From the NCBI GenBank assembly GCA_963700955.1, contig CAVOZH010000012.1, positions 806,001-870,000 on the forward strand: 64,000 bases of DNA, in the 5' to 3' direction. A program made the translations under genes and the position numbers. The stretch comes from Nocardioides_C sp963700955. GTDB lineage: Bacteria; Actinomycetota; Actinomycetes; Propionibacteriales; Nocardioidaceae. The notes below the pieces were generated by a model. That model worked only from the letters and a program-made list of their open reading frames with translations, did not search any database and was not told where the DNA came from. Shown in pieces: positions 49,610 through 57,906 of the stretch. The first letter of the stretch is position 1. The number at the start of each line of letters is the position of its first letter.

Positions 49610-51010
49610 TCAGGCCAGCCGCACCCGCTCGAGGTAGCGCGGCACCACCGCGTTCCAGCCGAGCTCGTCGGCCAGCCGGTCCGCGAGGGCCCTCGCGGCC
49701 TCTGCCTCGCCGTGGACCACGTAGGCGGTCTCCGGGGGCTCCATGCCGGAGAGCCACGCCACCAGCTGGGCCGCGTCGGCGTGTGCGGAGTAGGCGTTCG
49801 TGGCGCAGACCTCAGCCCGCACCGGGACGTAGCGTCCGTGGATCTTGATCTGCCGCTCCCCGTCGGCCAGTGCCCGACCCCGGGTCCCGGGAACCTGGAA
49901 CCCGGTGAGGACGACGGTGTTGCGGCCGTTGGGCAGCTGTCGCGCGAGATGGTGCAGCACACGGCCTCCGGTCGCCATGCCGGACGCCGAGACGATGATG
50001 CACGGCCGGCCCGGCCGGTTGAGCTTCTCCGACTCCTGCCGGCTCGGCATCAGCTTCAGGTGGCTCGGCCGGTAGGCGGTGCTGGCCATCGTCACCTCCG
50101 GCCGCAGCTGCGGGTCGTGGGCCGCGATGGCCTCCTTGTAGACGTCGAGCGCGCGCAGCGCCATCGGGCTGTCGACGTACACCGGCACCTCCGGGATGCG
50201 CCCCTCGGTCTCGAGCCGCGCCAGCGTCATCAGCAGCACGAACGTCCGGTCCACGGCGAACGCCGGCATCAGCACGACCCCGCCGCGCCCGATCGTGCGC
50301 GTGATGGCGTCGGCCAGCACCTCGTCCCCGTGCTCCTCGTGCAGCCGGTCGCCGTACGTCGACTCCACGACCACGACGTCGGAGTCCCGAGGCGGCCCTG
50401 GCGGCAGCAGCAGCGGGTGTCCGGGCCGACCCATGTCTCCGCTGACGAGCAGGCGCACCCCGGCCACGTCGAGCTCCGCGAAGGCCGAGCCGAGGATGTG
50501 GCCCGCCGAACGGAGCGTCAGGCCGATGTCACCGGGCAGCGCCGTGGCAGCGTCGTGGTCGACCGGCGTGAGCAGCGAGATCGCCTTCTCCGCGTCCTCG
50601 GCGTCGAACAGCGGCAACGCGGGCGTGTGCTTGGAGTAGCCGGCTAGGTTCGCGTGCTCGGCGTCCTCCTCGGCGAGGTGCGCCGCGTCCCGAAGCACGA
50701 TCGCGGCGAGCCGCGCCGTCTCGGGCGTGCACACGGCGGCGCCGTTGAAACCGTTGCGGACCAGCAGTGGCAGGTAGCCGCAGTGGTCGAGATGCGCATG
50801 GGTCAGGACGACCGCGTCGATCCTGGCCGGGTCCACCGACAACGGCTCCCAGTTGCGGCGTCGCCACACCCGCTCTCCCTGGAACAGGCCGCAGTCGACC
50901 ATCACGCTGGTGCCGTCGCAGTCGATGAGGAACTTGCTGCCGGTGACCGTCCGGGCGGCGCCGAGGAACGTCAGGGAGGCGGGATCAAGGGTCTGCGGGA
51001 CGCGGGGCAT
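49610..51010 (-). CDS. Beta-CASP metallo-beta-lactamase nuclease (Ysh1/CPSF73-like)
   Basis: 466 residues, start at 51008-51010 after AGGAGG. Metallo-beta-lactamase zinc motif THAHLDHCG (His71, His73, Asp75, His76), then SAGHILGSAF with a zinc His, and the beta-CASP part with the TYGD, MPAFAVDRTFVLL and SASGMATGGRVLHHLARQL segments and the late SAHAD motif. This is the prokaryotic RNA-processing type; relatives are RNA exo/endonucleases. Such genes are found in hypoxia- or stress-linked clusters (inference). A DosR-like site at 51049-51062 lies 39 bases upstream of its start. Confidence 0.92.
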   Translation of the reverse strand: MPRVPQTLDPASLTFLGAARTVTGSKFLIDCDGTSVMVDCGLFQGERVWRRRNWEPLSVDPARIDAVVLTHAHLDHCGYLPLLVRNGFNGAAVCTPETARLAAIVLRDAAHLAEEDAEHANLAGYSKHTPALPLFDAEDAEKAISLLTPVDHDAATALPGDIGLTLRSAGHILGSAFAELDVAGVRLLVSGDMGRPGHPLLLPPGPPRDSDVVVVESTYGDRLHEEHGDEVLADAITRTIGRGGVVLMPAFAVDRTFVLLMTLARLETEGRIPEVPVYVDSPMALRALDVYKEAIAAHDPQLRPEVTMASTAYRPSHLKLMPSRQESEKLNRPGRPCIIVSASGMATGGRVLHHLARQLPNGRNTVVLTGFQVPGTRGRALADGERQIKIHGRYVPVRAEVCATNAYSAHADAAQLVAWLSGMEPPETAYVVHGEAEAARALADRLADELGWNAVVPRYLERVRLA

Positions 51011-51048
51011 GGCGCACCTCCTGAACCCATGACACTCCCACCCAAGTC

Positions 51049-51062
51049 GGGTCGGTAGGGCC
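51049..51062 (-). promoter_or_regulatory. DosR-like box for the beta-CASP nuclease gene
   Basis: On the minus strand TTGGGCCCTACCGACCCGAC covers this site and matches the DosR consensus at 14 of 20 positions. It is 38 bases before the ATG, with a possible TGTCAT -10 between. Confidence 0.45.
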
Positions 51063-51098
51063 CAAGGTCACCGTGCCGGGTGGGTCCGCTCAGGCTCG

Positions 51099-52394
51099 TC
51101 AGCGCAGCCAGTTCATCGGGTCGACGGTCTGCCCGTCGCGGAACACCATGAAGTGCAGGTGGCAGCCGGTGGAGTACCCGGTGCTGCCCACGTAGCCGAT
51201 GACGTCGCCCCGTCGTACCCGCTGGCCGACGTAGGTGGAGTAGCGACTCAGGTGGTTGTACGTCGTGGTCACCGACACCCCGCGCAGGTAGCCGTTCGCG
51301 AGGATCACGCGGTTGCCGTAGCCGACGTTGTAGTAGCGGCCGATGACCGTGCCCGCTGCCGCGGCGTGCACCGGCGTCCCGCACGCGGCACCGAAGTCCG
51401 TCCCGTCGTGCAGGGTCCAGCGGTGGTAGACGGGGTGGAGCCGCATGCCGTAGGGCGAGGTGATGTAGCTGTCGATCGGCCACATCATCGGCCCGCTCGA
51501 ACGCGATGCCTTCTTGGCGCGGGCGATGGCCGCCTTGGAGCGCTGCTTGCGCAGCCGGGCCTCGCGCTGACGGATCAGCCTCGAGATCTGGTCGCGCTCC
51601 TTCTGCAGCTGCTTCAGCCGGCGCTGGTCCGCCTGCTTCGTGCGAGCCGCCTCCTTGCGGGCTTCCTCGCGCTCGTCGAGCGCCTTCGACACGCGGGCCG
51701 CGGCGCGGGTGGCTCCGGCTTCGAGGTCCTGCTTCCTGGCGAGGGTCTCCGCGGCGTCGCTGCGCCGGGCCGCGACCTCGACCCTGGCGTTGGCGACCCG
51801 GTCCTGCTGCAGCTCGAGCAGCACGCTGGACGCCTCGAGCCGGCGCAGCGTGGCAGTCTCCTTGTCCAGCACGTTGTGCACGACGTTCAGCTGGCCGCTC
51901 AGCTCCGAAGGGTCACGGGCGTTGAGCACCATGGTGAGCCCCATGAGCCCCGGTGAGCCTGACTTGTAGCTCTCAGCGGCGACCTGCCGCAGCGCCTGCT
52001 CCTGCGTCTGGTGGCTGCGCCGTCCCCGCGCCAGCGCGGCCCTGGCCCGGGCAAGGCGGGCAGTCGCGGCGTCCAGCTCGGCCTGCATCTGCGCGTCGAC
52101 GATCGCGGCGGCTGTCAGCTCCGCCCGACGCCTTTCGAGCTCCGCCTCGGCGTCGTCGACCCGGTCCTGCGCCACCGCGACCCGGGCGGTCGCCTGGACC
52201 AGGGCGTTGCTGGAGTGCCGCAGGACCTTCTTGGCCTGCTCGATCTCACGATGGACGCGCCGGTCACGGGAACCGAGCTCGTCCGCCGGCGCGGACGGGA
52301 CGACGCCGAGGCTGAGGAGGGCACTGAGCGCCACCAACAGGGCAACGAGACTGCGTCGGGGGGTGCGGTCGAGCGCACGGAAGGCGGCGGGCAC
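51099..52394 (-). CDS. Secreted M23 (LytM) peptidase with coiled coil
   Basis: 431 residues. Signal peptide (SLVALLVALSALLSLGVVPSAPA). A long coiled coil (about 45-280) of Ala/Arg/Glu heptads is followed by the zinc peptidase domain (about 300-431): HDGTDFGAACGTPVHAAAAGTVIG (His and Asp ligands) and STGCHLHF (the HxH motif). The catalytic His is intact, so active rather than an EnvC-like degenerate form. It should cut peptidoglycan cross-bridges at division or growth, like RipA-type and M23 hydrolases. The extreme N-terminus may start later. Confidence 0.92.
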   Translation of the reverse strand: MPAAFRALDRTPRRSLVALLVALSALLSLGVVPSAPADELGSRDRRVHREIEQAKKVLRHSSNALVQATARVAVAQDRVDDAEAELERRRAELTAAAIVDAQMQAELDAATARLARARAALARGRRSHQTQEQALRQVAAESYKSGSPGLMGLTMVLNARDPSELSGQLNVVHNVLDKETATLRRLEASSVLLELQQDRVANARVEVAARRSDAAETLARKQDLEAGATRAAARVSKALDEREEARKEAARTKQADQRRLKQLQKERDQISRLIRQREARLRKQRSKAAIARAKKASRSSGPMMWPIDSYITSPYGMRLHPVYHRWTLHDGTDFGAACGTPVHAAAAGTVIGRYYNVGYGNRVILANGYLRGVSVTTTYNHLSRYSTYVGQRVRRGDVIGYVGSTGYSTGCHLHFMVFRDGQTVDPMNWLR

Positions 52395-52495
52395 GGGTCG
52401 GCCTCTGCTCCAAGTCGTTCGTGGGTCGCCTCGACGGTAGAGCAGCGCACCCCTCGAACCGTGGAGCCGCGCGGTTGCAAGGACGCAGAACCTGG

Positions 52496-53536
52496 TCAGC
52501 GCCCGTCGGGCGGCGGCACCATCTCGGCGCGCACACCGAGGAGCCGGATCGCTCGCGAGGAGTCGAAGGCGTCCACAAGGGTCGTCGCGACCCGCACGAT
52601 CCGCTCCGGGTCACCGGTCGGCGCCTCGAGGGTCATGCTCCTGGTGTGAGTGTCGAACGGTGCGAACCTGACCTTCACCGCGACGCGCGCGGCCGGTCTC
52701 CGCTCTCGCGCGATGTCCTGTGCCACGAGCCGCGCCAGCCGCTCGACCTCCGCCCGGACGCGCTCCCGGTCCGTGAGGTCCTGTTGGTAGGTGGCCTCCC
52801 GGCTGTGTGACCGAGCGACCCACGGCGTGGCCTCGACCGGGGAGCGGTCCACGCCTCGAGCCAGGCGCCGGTACCACGGCCCCATCGTCGGCCCGAGCTG
52901 GCTCGCCAGCCAGCCGGCATCGGCCCTCGCCAGCTCGCCGACGGTGGTGATCCCGAGACCGGCCAGGCGCTTGGCGGTCTTCCGGCCGATCCCCCACAGG
53001 GCGTCCGTGGGCCGGTCGGCCATCACGGCAGGCCAGTTCTCCTCGGTCAGCCGGAACATCCCCTGGGGCTTGCCGAACTCGGTGGCGATCTTCGCGCGGA
53101 GCTTGTTGTCGCCGATGCCGACCGAGCAATGCAGTCGGGTGGCATCGAGGACCGCCCGCTGCACCGACGCGGCCATCGCCTCGGGGTCGTCGGTCTCGAC
53201 GCCGAGGAACGCCTCGTCCCAACCGAGCACCTCCACCACGGCGTCCAGGGACCGCAGCGTCTCCATCACCTGAGCCGACACGGCGTCGTACGCCGGTGCG
53301 TCCACCGGCAGGAAGACCGCCTCCGGACACTTCCTCGCCGCAAGCCGCAGCGGCATGCCCGACCCGACGCCGAACTTCCGCGCCTCGTAGGAGGCAGTCG
53401 ACACCACGCCGCGCTCCGTGGGGTCGCCACGGCCGCCCACGATGACCGGCAGGCCCGCGAGCTCCGGACGGCGGAGCACCTCGACCGCAGCGATGAACTG
53501 GTCGAGGTCGACGTGAAGCACCCAGTGCCCGGTCAT
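52496..53536 (-). CDS. dinB: DNA polymerase IV (Y-family)
   Basis: 346 residues from ATG 53534-53536. Translesion polymerase. Catalytic carboxylates are present: HVDLDQF (Asp at about 9-11) and GWDEAF (Asp-Glu, about 103-105). The fingers YEARKFGVGSGMPL, the thumb/HhH GIGRKTAKRLAGLGI and the little finger domain follow. Glu-Asp order WDEAF is the usual SxDE variant. The little finger ends without an obvious beta-clamp motif. The gene has no Shine-Dalgarno; AAGAT six bases before the ATG fits a leaderless start. Confidence 0.93.
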   Translation of the reverse strand: MTGHWVLHVDLDQFIAAVEVLRRPELAGLPVIVGGRGDPTERGVVSTASYEARKFGVGSGMPLRLAARKCPEAVFLPVDAPAYDAVSAQVMETLRSLDAVVEVLGWDEAFLGVETDDPEAMAASVQRAVLDATRLHCSVGIGDNKLRAKIATEFGKPQGMFRLTEENWPAVMADRPTDALWGIGRKTAKRLAGLGITTVGELARADAGWLASQLGPTMGPWYRRLARGVDRSPVEATPWVARSHSREATYQQDLTDRERVRAEVERLARLVAQDIARERRPAARVAVKVRFAPFDTHTRSMTLEAPTGDPERIVRVATTLVDAFDSSRAIRLLGVRAEMVPPPDGR

Positions 53537-53602
53537 GTCGCCATCTTGTCGGTTGTCCCGGCCCACGGCGGTAGGACCTGGCAGATCGGGCAGGATCGAC
53601 CC

Positions 53603-55063
53603 ATGACGGTATCCATCCCTGTTCATGCGTTCGGCGACGACGTCCTCGGCGATGCCGACGCCACGCGGATCGCCGAGATGGTCCACACGAAGCAGATCAC
53701 CAGCGCCGAGGCATGCGGGGCTGCGGTGCGTCGTGCCGAGCTGATGCAGCCGGTCGTCAACGCCGTCGAGTACGCCGACTACGAGCGCGCCATGACGTCG
53801 GCGGGTGCCTCCTCCGACGGCCCGTTCGCGGGCGTGCCGACCTTCGTCAAGGACAACGTCGACGTGGCCGGCCTCCCCACCAGCTACGGTACGGACGCCT
53901 TCGTCGCCAAACCGGCGGCGAAGGACAGCCCGGTCGTGACCCAGCTCCGGGCGCTGGGTCTGAACGTGCTGGGCAAGAGCAGGCTGCCGGAGTTCGGCTT
54001 CAGTGCGTCGACGGAGTACCTCCGGCGGGAGCCCGTGCGGAACCCCTGGGACCCGGCCTACTCGTCGGGCGCGTCCTCAGGTGGCGCGGGCGCCCTGGTG
54101 GCCGCGGGTGTGGTTCCCCTCGCGCACGCCAACGACGGCGGAGGTTCGATCCGGATACCGGCGGCCGTCTGCGGTCTGGTCGGGCTCAAGCCCACCCGGG
54201 GCCGCCTCGTGGCGGACCTGGCCGACAACCGGCTGCCCGTGCGGATCGTCACCCAGGGCGTGCTCACCCGCTCGGTGAGGGACACCGCCCGCTTCTACGC
54301 GGGAGCCGAGTCGTACTGGCGCAACCCGAAGCTGCCGCCGATCCGGTCGGTCGAGGGGCCGAGCCGGACGCGGCTGCGAGTCGGGGTCGTGCTCGACTCC
54401 GTCACCGGGGTGGCGACCGACGACGAGACCCGGGCGTGCGTCTTCGCGACGGCTGAGCTCCTGAGCAGCCTCGGACACGCCGTCGAGGAGGTGCCGCTGC
54501 CGGTCTCCCGACAGTTCGAGGAGGACTTCAGCCTGTACTGGGGCCTGTTGGGCCTGCTGCTCTCGACTACCGGAAGACGCGTCTTCGACCCCGACTTCGA
54601 CGTGGCGCTGACCGACAACCTCACCCAAGGCCTCGCCCGCATGTGCCGTCAGCAGCTGGTTCGAACGCCCGGGATGCTCTACCGGCTGAGGAAGAGCACG
54701 CAGGAGTACCGGAAGGTCTTCCTCGGCCACGACGTGCTTCTCTCGCCGGTGCTCGGCCACACCACTCCGCTGATCGGCCACCTCTCACCGACGCTGCCGT
54801 TCGACGAGCTCTTCGCGCGCCTCCAGGCCTATGTCGGGTTCACACCGCTCAACAACGCGGCAGGAGGACCCGCGATCTCACTGCCGCTCGGCCGAACCTC
54901 TCGCGGACTGCCGATCGGGTGTCACGTCTCAGCGGACCTCGGCGACGAGCGCACCCTGCTCGAGCTCGCCTACGAGCTCGAGGAAGCCCGGCCGTGGCCG
55001 CGGATCCAGGACGGCACCGCCGAGCCCGCGTCACCGGGTCCTGGCCCGGGGCCGCTTCGTTGA
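53603..55063 (+). CDS. Amidase signature family hydrolase
   Basis: 486 residues from ATG 53603 after CAGGATCG. Ser-Ser-Lys triad complete: Lys83 in FVKDNVDV, cis-Ser158 in SSGASSGG and nucleophile Ser182 in DGGGSIRIPA. The CGLVGLKPTRGRL and TQGVLTRSVRD segments are typical of amidases; no GatA context (no GatB/C near), so it is a stand-alone amidase, perhaps for aryl or fatty amides. The last 33 bases overlap the convergent WS/DGAT gene. Confidence 0.92.
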   Translation: MTVSIPVHAFGDDVLGDADATRIAEMVHTKQITSAEACGAAVRRAELMQPVVNAVEYADYERAMTSAGASSDGPFAGVPTFVKDNVDVAGLPTSYGTDAFVAKPAAKDSPVVTQLRALGLNVLGKSRLPEFGFSASTEYLRREPVRNPWDPAYSSGASSGGAGALVAAGVVPLAHANDGGGSIRIPAAVCGLVGLKPTRGRLVADLADNRLPVRIVTQGVLTRSVRDTARFYAGAESYWRNPKLPPIRSVEGPSRTRLRVGVVLDSVTGVATDDETRACVFATAELLSSLGHAVEEVPLPVSRQFEEDFSLYWGLLGLLLSTTGRRVFDPDFDVALTDNLTQGLARMCRQQLVRTPGMLYRLRKSTQEYRKVFLGHDVLLSPVLGHTTPLIGHLSPTLPFDELFARLQAYVGFTPLNNAAGGPAISLPLGRTSRGLPIGCHVSADLGDERTLLELAYELEEARPWPRIQDGTAEPASPGPGPGPLR

Positions 55064-56479
55064 GCGGGTCGAGGAGGCGGTCTTCCTGCGCTGCTCCGGC
55101 AAGGCAGACACCGCGGGCGAGGCCAACGCGAGCACCTCGTCGAACCCGGCGACAAGGCACTCCTTGAAGACCTCGAAGTCCGGGATCGCGCCGGTGTCGA
55201 CGTTGATCCCGAGCGCGCAGGTGTCGACGTAGGTCATCAGGGTCACGTTCACGCCGGCGCCGATGGTCGGACCGAAGGCGTACTGCATCCGCACGGAGGC
55301 GCCCGCGCAGTAGACGGGGACGGGGACGCCCGGCACGTCGCTGGCCAGGAAGTCGACGTGCCGCAGGATCGCGGCGATGTACCACCGGGGCAGGAGGTTC
55401 AGCCCGCCGGCGATCGCCTGGGTGTACGGCAGGGACCGTTCGGTGCGCACCGCTCCGGCGCGCTGGTGGATCTGCCGGATCCGCTCCGCCGGGTCCACGA
55501 CGCCCACCGGCAGGGTGAAGCGCATGAGGGTGATCCGGTTGCCGCCGACCGGGTCGCCGTCGCCACGGATGCTCACCGGCATGGTGACGTGCAGGTCGCC
55601 GACCTCGGCGCCGTGGAAGCTGTGGTAGCGACGCAGGCCGCCGGTGACCCCGGCCAGGAAGGCGTCGTTGAGCGTGCCACCGGCGAGATGGGCGGCCTCT
55701 CGCAACGCCGGCAGCGGGACCTCGTGGACGCCGAGCTCCCGGACGAGTCGCCTGCCCTTCATGATCGGGGAGGCGGTCTGGTTGATCGGCCGCACGGTCC
55801 GGTACACCGAGGCGGCGGTCTCCACCACGCCGAGGGCAGTCGAGCGCGGACGTCGTACACCGTTGAGGACCAACGACGGCGCTGCCCTCGCGGCGCCCAT
55901 GGCCAGCTTGCCCACGAGCCTGGCGTCATAGCCCAGCGCGTACCGGAGACCTCCGAGCCGGACCGGGTGCTCCGGCTCCGGCTCGGGCGGGAGCGGGCCG
56001 CGGTCCTGCGGCTGATCCGCGAGGTCGAAGAGGATCATCGCGATCTGCACGCCGCCGATGCCGTCGGTGAGCGAGTGGTGGAGCTTGCACACCAGCGCCG
56101 CACCGCCGTCGGCGAGCCCGTCCACCACGGTGACCTCCCACAGCGGTCGGGCCCGGTCGAACTCCGCCATCTCCGCGCGCCGCGCCATCTCGACCACGGT
56201 GTCGAGCGTGCCGGGGGCGGGGGCGGTGACGCGGCGCATGTGGTAGCCCATGTCGAAGTCCGGGTCGGTCTCCCACCGCGGAGGCACGGGAGGCAGAGCC
56301 TCCACGACGCGCTTGCGAAACATCGGGATCTCCCGCCCGATCCGCTCGAACCTGTCGACGAGGACCTCCCAGTCCGGGGACCGGTCGAGCATGATGATGG
56401 TGACCACGGTCGACCTCAGGCTCGCGTAGTGCTCCATCGACCAAGCGAACGCGTCCGTGTTGCGCATGGACTCGACCAT
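55031..56479 (-). CDS. Wax ester synthase/diacylglycerol acyltransferase (WS/DGAT)
   Basis: 482 residues from ATG 56477-56479 after GGGAGG. Makes triacylglycerol or wax ester from acyl-CoA. Catalytic HHSLTDG (134-140) intact; N-terminal domain RSTVVTIIMLDRSPDWEVLVDRFERIGREIPMFRKRVV; C-terminal domain with NDAFLAGVTGGLRRY and the SDVPGVPVPVYCAGASV. The mycobacterial DosR gene tgs1 belongs to this family. A DosR-like site at 56538-56551 and a TAGCGT -10 (minus, 56509-56514) 23 bases apart make up its promoter. The C-terminus is Arg/Ser-rich. Confidence 0.93.
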   Translation of the reverse strand: MVESMRNTDAFAWSMEHYASLRSTVVTIIMLDRSPDWEVLVDRFERIGREIPMFRKRVVEALPPVPPRWETDPDFDMGYHMRRVTAPAPGTLDTVVEMARRAEMAEFDRARPLWEVTVVDGLADGGAALVCKLHHSLTDGIGGVQIAMILFDLADQPQDRGPLPPEPEPEHPVRLGGLRYALGYDARLVGKLAMGAARAAPSLVLNGVRRPRSTALGVVETAASVYRTVRPINQTASPIMKGRRLVRELGVHEVPLPALREAAHLAGGTLNDAFLAGVTGGLRRYHSFHGAEVGDLHVTMPVSIRGDGDPVGGNRITLMRFTLPVGVVDPAERIRQIHQRAGAVRTERSLPYTQAIAGGLNLLPRWYIAAILRHVDFLASDVPGVPVPVYCAGASVRMQYAFGPTIGAGVNVTLMTYVDTCALGINVDTGAIPDFEVFKECLVAGFDEVLALASPAVSALPEQRRKTASSTRSTKRPRARTR

Positions 56480-56537
56480 CGCGGCCGCCTCCCTCCTGCG
56501 ATGTCTCCACGCTAGAAGGCGACCCCGTGCCGCGCAC

Positions 56538-56551
56538 GAGGCGAAGGTCCC
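56538..56551 (-). promoter_or_regulatory. DosR-like box for the WS/DGAT gene
   Basis: On the minus strand GGGACCTTCGCCTC. Ten of 14 core bases match the DosR consensus, and it is 11 of 13 to the ftsH box. It ends 23 bases before the TAGCGT -10, exactly the spacing at the oxidoreductase operon. Confidence 0.5.
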
Positions 56552-56660
56552 CCTCACCGGCCCGCTTGTCGTTGCCCGCACCCGAGTCCACACTGGAAGG
56601 CAGCGGTCCGACGCGACCGCGGAGGCGTCGGACCACCACTTCTCGGACGAGGTGAGTGGC

Positions 56661-57359
56661 ATGACGCACGGACAGTCGCTGGCGCAGATGACCCAGGCGA
56701 CGCACCAGTCGATCACAGCGAGGCTGGACGAGGTGCGGGCCGCCGACCATGTGCACGGGCCGCGCGAGACCCAGCGGTGCACCGATGCCTTCCTGGCCGC
56801 GACCAGCCGGCATCTGGGCGCGGTCGACGAGGTGTTGCTGCCTCCTGTGAGAGGCACGGTGCCCCACGGCGACCAGCTGGTCCGGGAGTACCTCCGCGCC
56901 GCCCGCCGGCTCGAGTCCGACCTGTCCCTGCTCAAGGCCCGGCTGTACGGCGAGGCCCACTCCGTGCGCCTCTCGTGGTCCGACCTGGTGCACACGACCC
57001 AGGCGAACCTGTCGCACCACGACTCACTGGAGACCGAGCTCGTCGACCAGCTTCTCGCCCACGGGCGGTCCGAGGAGCTCGACGAGCTCGCTCAACGGGT
57101 CTTCCGTGGGGAGCTGAGAGCACCGACGAGGCCGCACCCGCACATCCCCCACACCGGCCGGTTCGGCGTCGTGGCGCGTCGGTTGTGGGCTCTGGCGGAC
57201 CGGTTCTGGGACAGCGCACAGGGGCGGATGGTGCCGGAGCCGGTGCGGCCGACCCCACACCGTCACGACAGCCTGCTGGCTCAGTACATGGTGGCCGACC
57301 CGCACTTCGACGACAGGGCCGCGCTGATGGAGCACCGCCACCGCCACCCCGAGGCCTGA
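56661..57359 (+). CDS. Hemerythrin-like/HHE cation-binding protein
   Basis: 232 residues from ATG 56661 after GAGGTGAG. His- and Glu-rich helical bundle: DAFLAATSRHLGAVDEVLLPPVRG, TTQANLSHHDSLETELVDQLL and EELDELAQRV, which look like the HxxxE and HHxxxE ligands of a hemerythrin-type diiron site. The C-terminal part (about 150-232) is His/Arg rich and unassigned (HPHIPHTGRF, RPTPHRHDSL). Hemerythrin-like proteins bind O2 or NO or defend against oxidants; consistent with a redox neighbourhood. Divergent from the WS/DGAT gene, which has a DosR-like box between. Confidence 0.72.
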   Translation: MTHGQSLAQMTQATHQSITARLDEVRAADHVHGPRETQRCTDAFLAATSRHLGAVDEVLLPPVRGTVPHGDQLVREYLRAARRLESDLSLLKARLYGEAHSVRLSWSDLVHTTQANLSHHDSLETELVDQLLAHGRSEELDELAQRVFRGELRAPTRPHPHIPHTGRFGVVARRLWALADRFWDSAQGRMVPEPVRPTPHRHDSLLAQYMVADPHFDDRAALMEHRHRHPEA

Positions 57360-57488
57360 CCCTGCCGCGGTCCCCCATTCACCGAAACGCCCTCGAAAAC
57401 TGGGGTACTCGCGGAAGATCTTCAGGGATAACGTCGGTCTCGGTCCGTTTCAGCCGCCCAGTCGGCGACTCTTCCCCAGGAGGACGTG

Positions 57489-57833
57489 ATGGCCCCACCC
57501 ACCTTCGACCCTGCCCACGTCCTGGGCTGCGCCCCTGCAGAGGCGGCCGCGCTGCTGCGCGGCAGGCGCGTCACACCGGGAGAGGTGGAGAGCGTCGCCA
57601 TGACGCACTACTCCTGGCGCAGTCACCTCCGTGACTCCGACTCCTACTGGGTCACCGTCAGCCAGGCGGCTCAGATCCTCCAGGTCTCGCCCCAGCAGGT
57701 GAAGCGGCTACTAGACGAGGGACAGCTCCCTCACGTCGTCCATGTCAGCGGTGCGCGGCTCATGCGGCGGCGACAGATCCAGCGAAGGGCAGCTGCTGCC
57801 AGGCGAGTGCGACGGGCACCGGCCCACGTGTGA
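57489..57833 (+). CDS. Small helix-turn-helix DNA-binding protein (excisionase/MerR-like)
   Basis: 114 residues from ATG 57489, set by AGGAGG at 57478-57483. The C-terminal half is a MerR/excisionase type wing-helix: WVTVSQAAQILQVSPQQVKRLLDEGQLPHVVHVSGARLMRRRQIQRR (about 53-100), which is the HTH_17 fold; the rest of the C-terminus is very basic. The N-terminal 45 residues are unassigned. No integrase nearby, so a chromosomal regulator is more likely. Upstream lie the palindrome GAAGATCTTC (57414-57423) and a GATAAC-type -10 near 57427. The target is unknown. Confidence 0.78.
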   Translation: MAPPTFDPAHVLGCAPAEAAALLRGRRVTPGEVESVAMTHYSWRSHLRDSDSYWVTVSQAAQILQVSPQQVKRLLDEGQLPHVVHVSGARLMRRRQIQRRAAAARRVRRAPAHV

Positions 57834-57880
57834 CGGGGTAGCGCACCGCCCCACATCAGCGAACAGCCCTTCCCACCGCA

Positions 57881-57896
57881 CTAGAACACGTTCTAG
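57881..57896 (+). promoter_or_regulatory. KstR-like operator overlapping the promoter of the F420 oxidoreductase
   Basis: CTAGAACACGTTCTAG: perfect seven-base arms around AC, matching the KstR pattern TNNAACNNGTTNNA at every fixed base. It runs into the TAGCAT -10 at 57894-57899, seven bases before ATG 57907, so a bound regulator would block the promoter. KstR controls cholesterol/steroid degradation in related bacteria; here the regulator could be KstR or a similar TetR protein. Confidence 0.8.
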
Positions 57897-57906
57897 CATG
57901 CCCAGC

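Noticed and set aside
57414..57423. Palindrome GAAGATCTTC upstream of the small HTH gene as an autoregulator site
   Set aside because: Ten bases alone are not significant and no second copy was found in the window.
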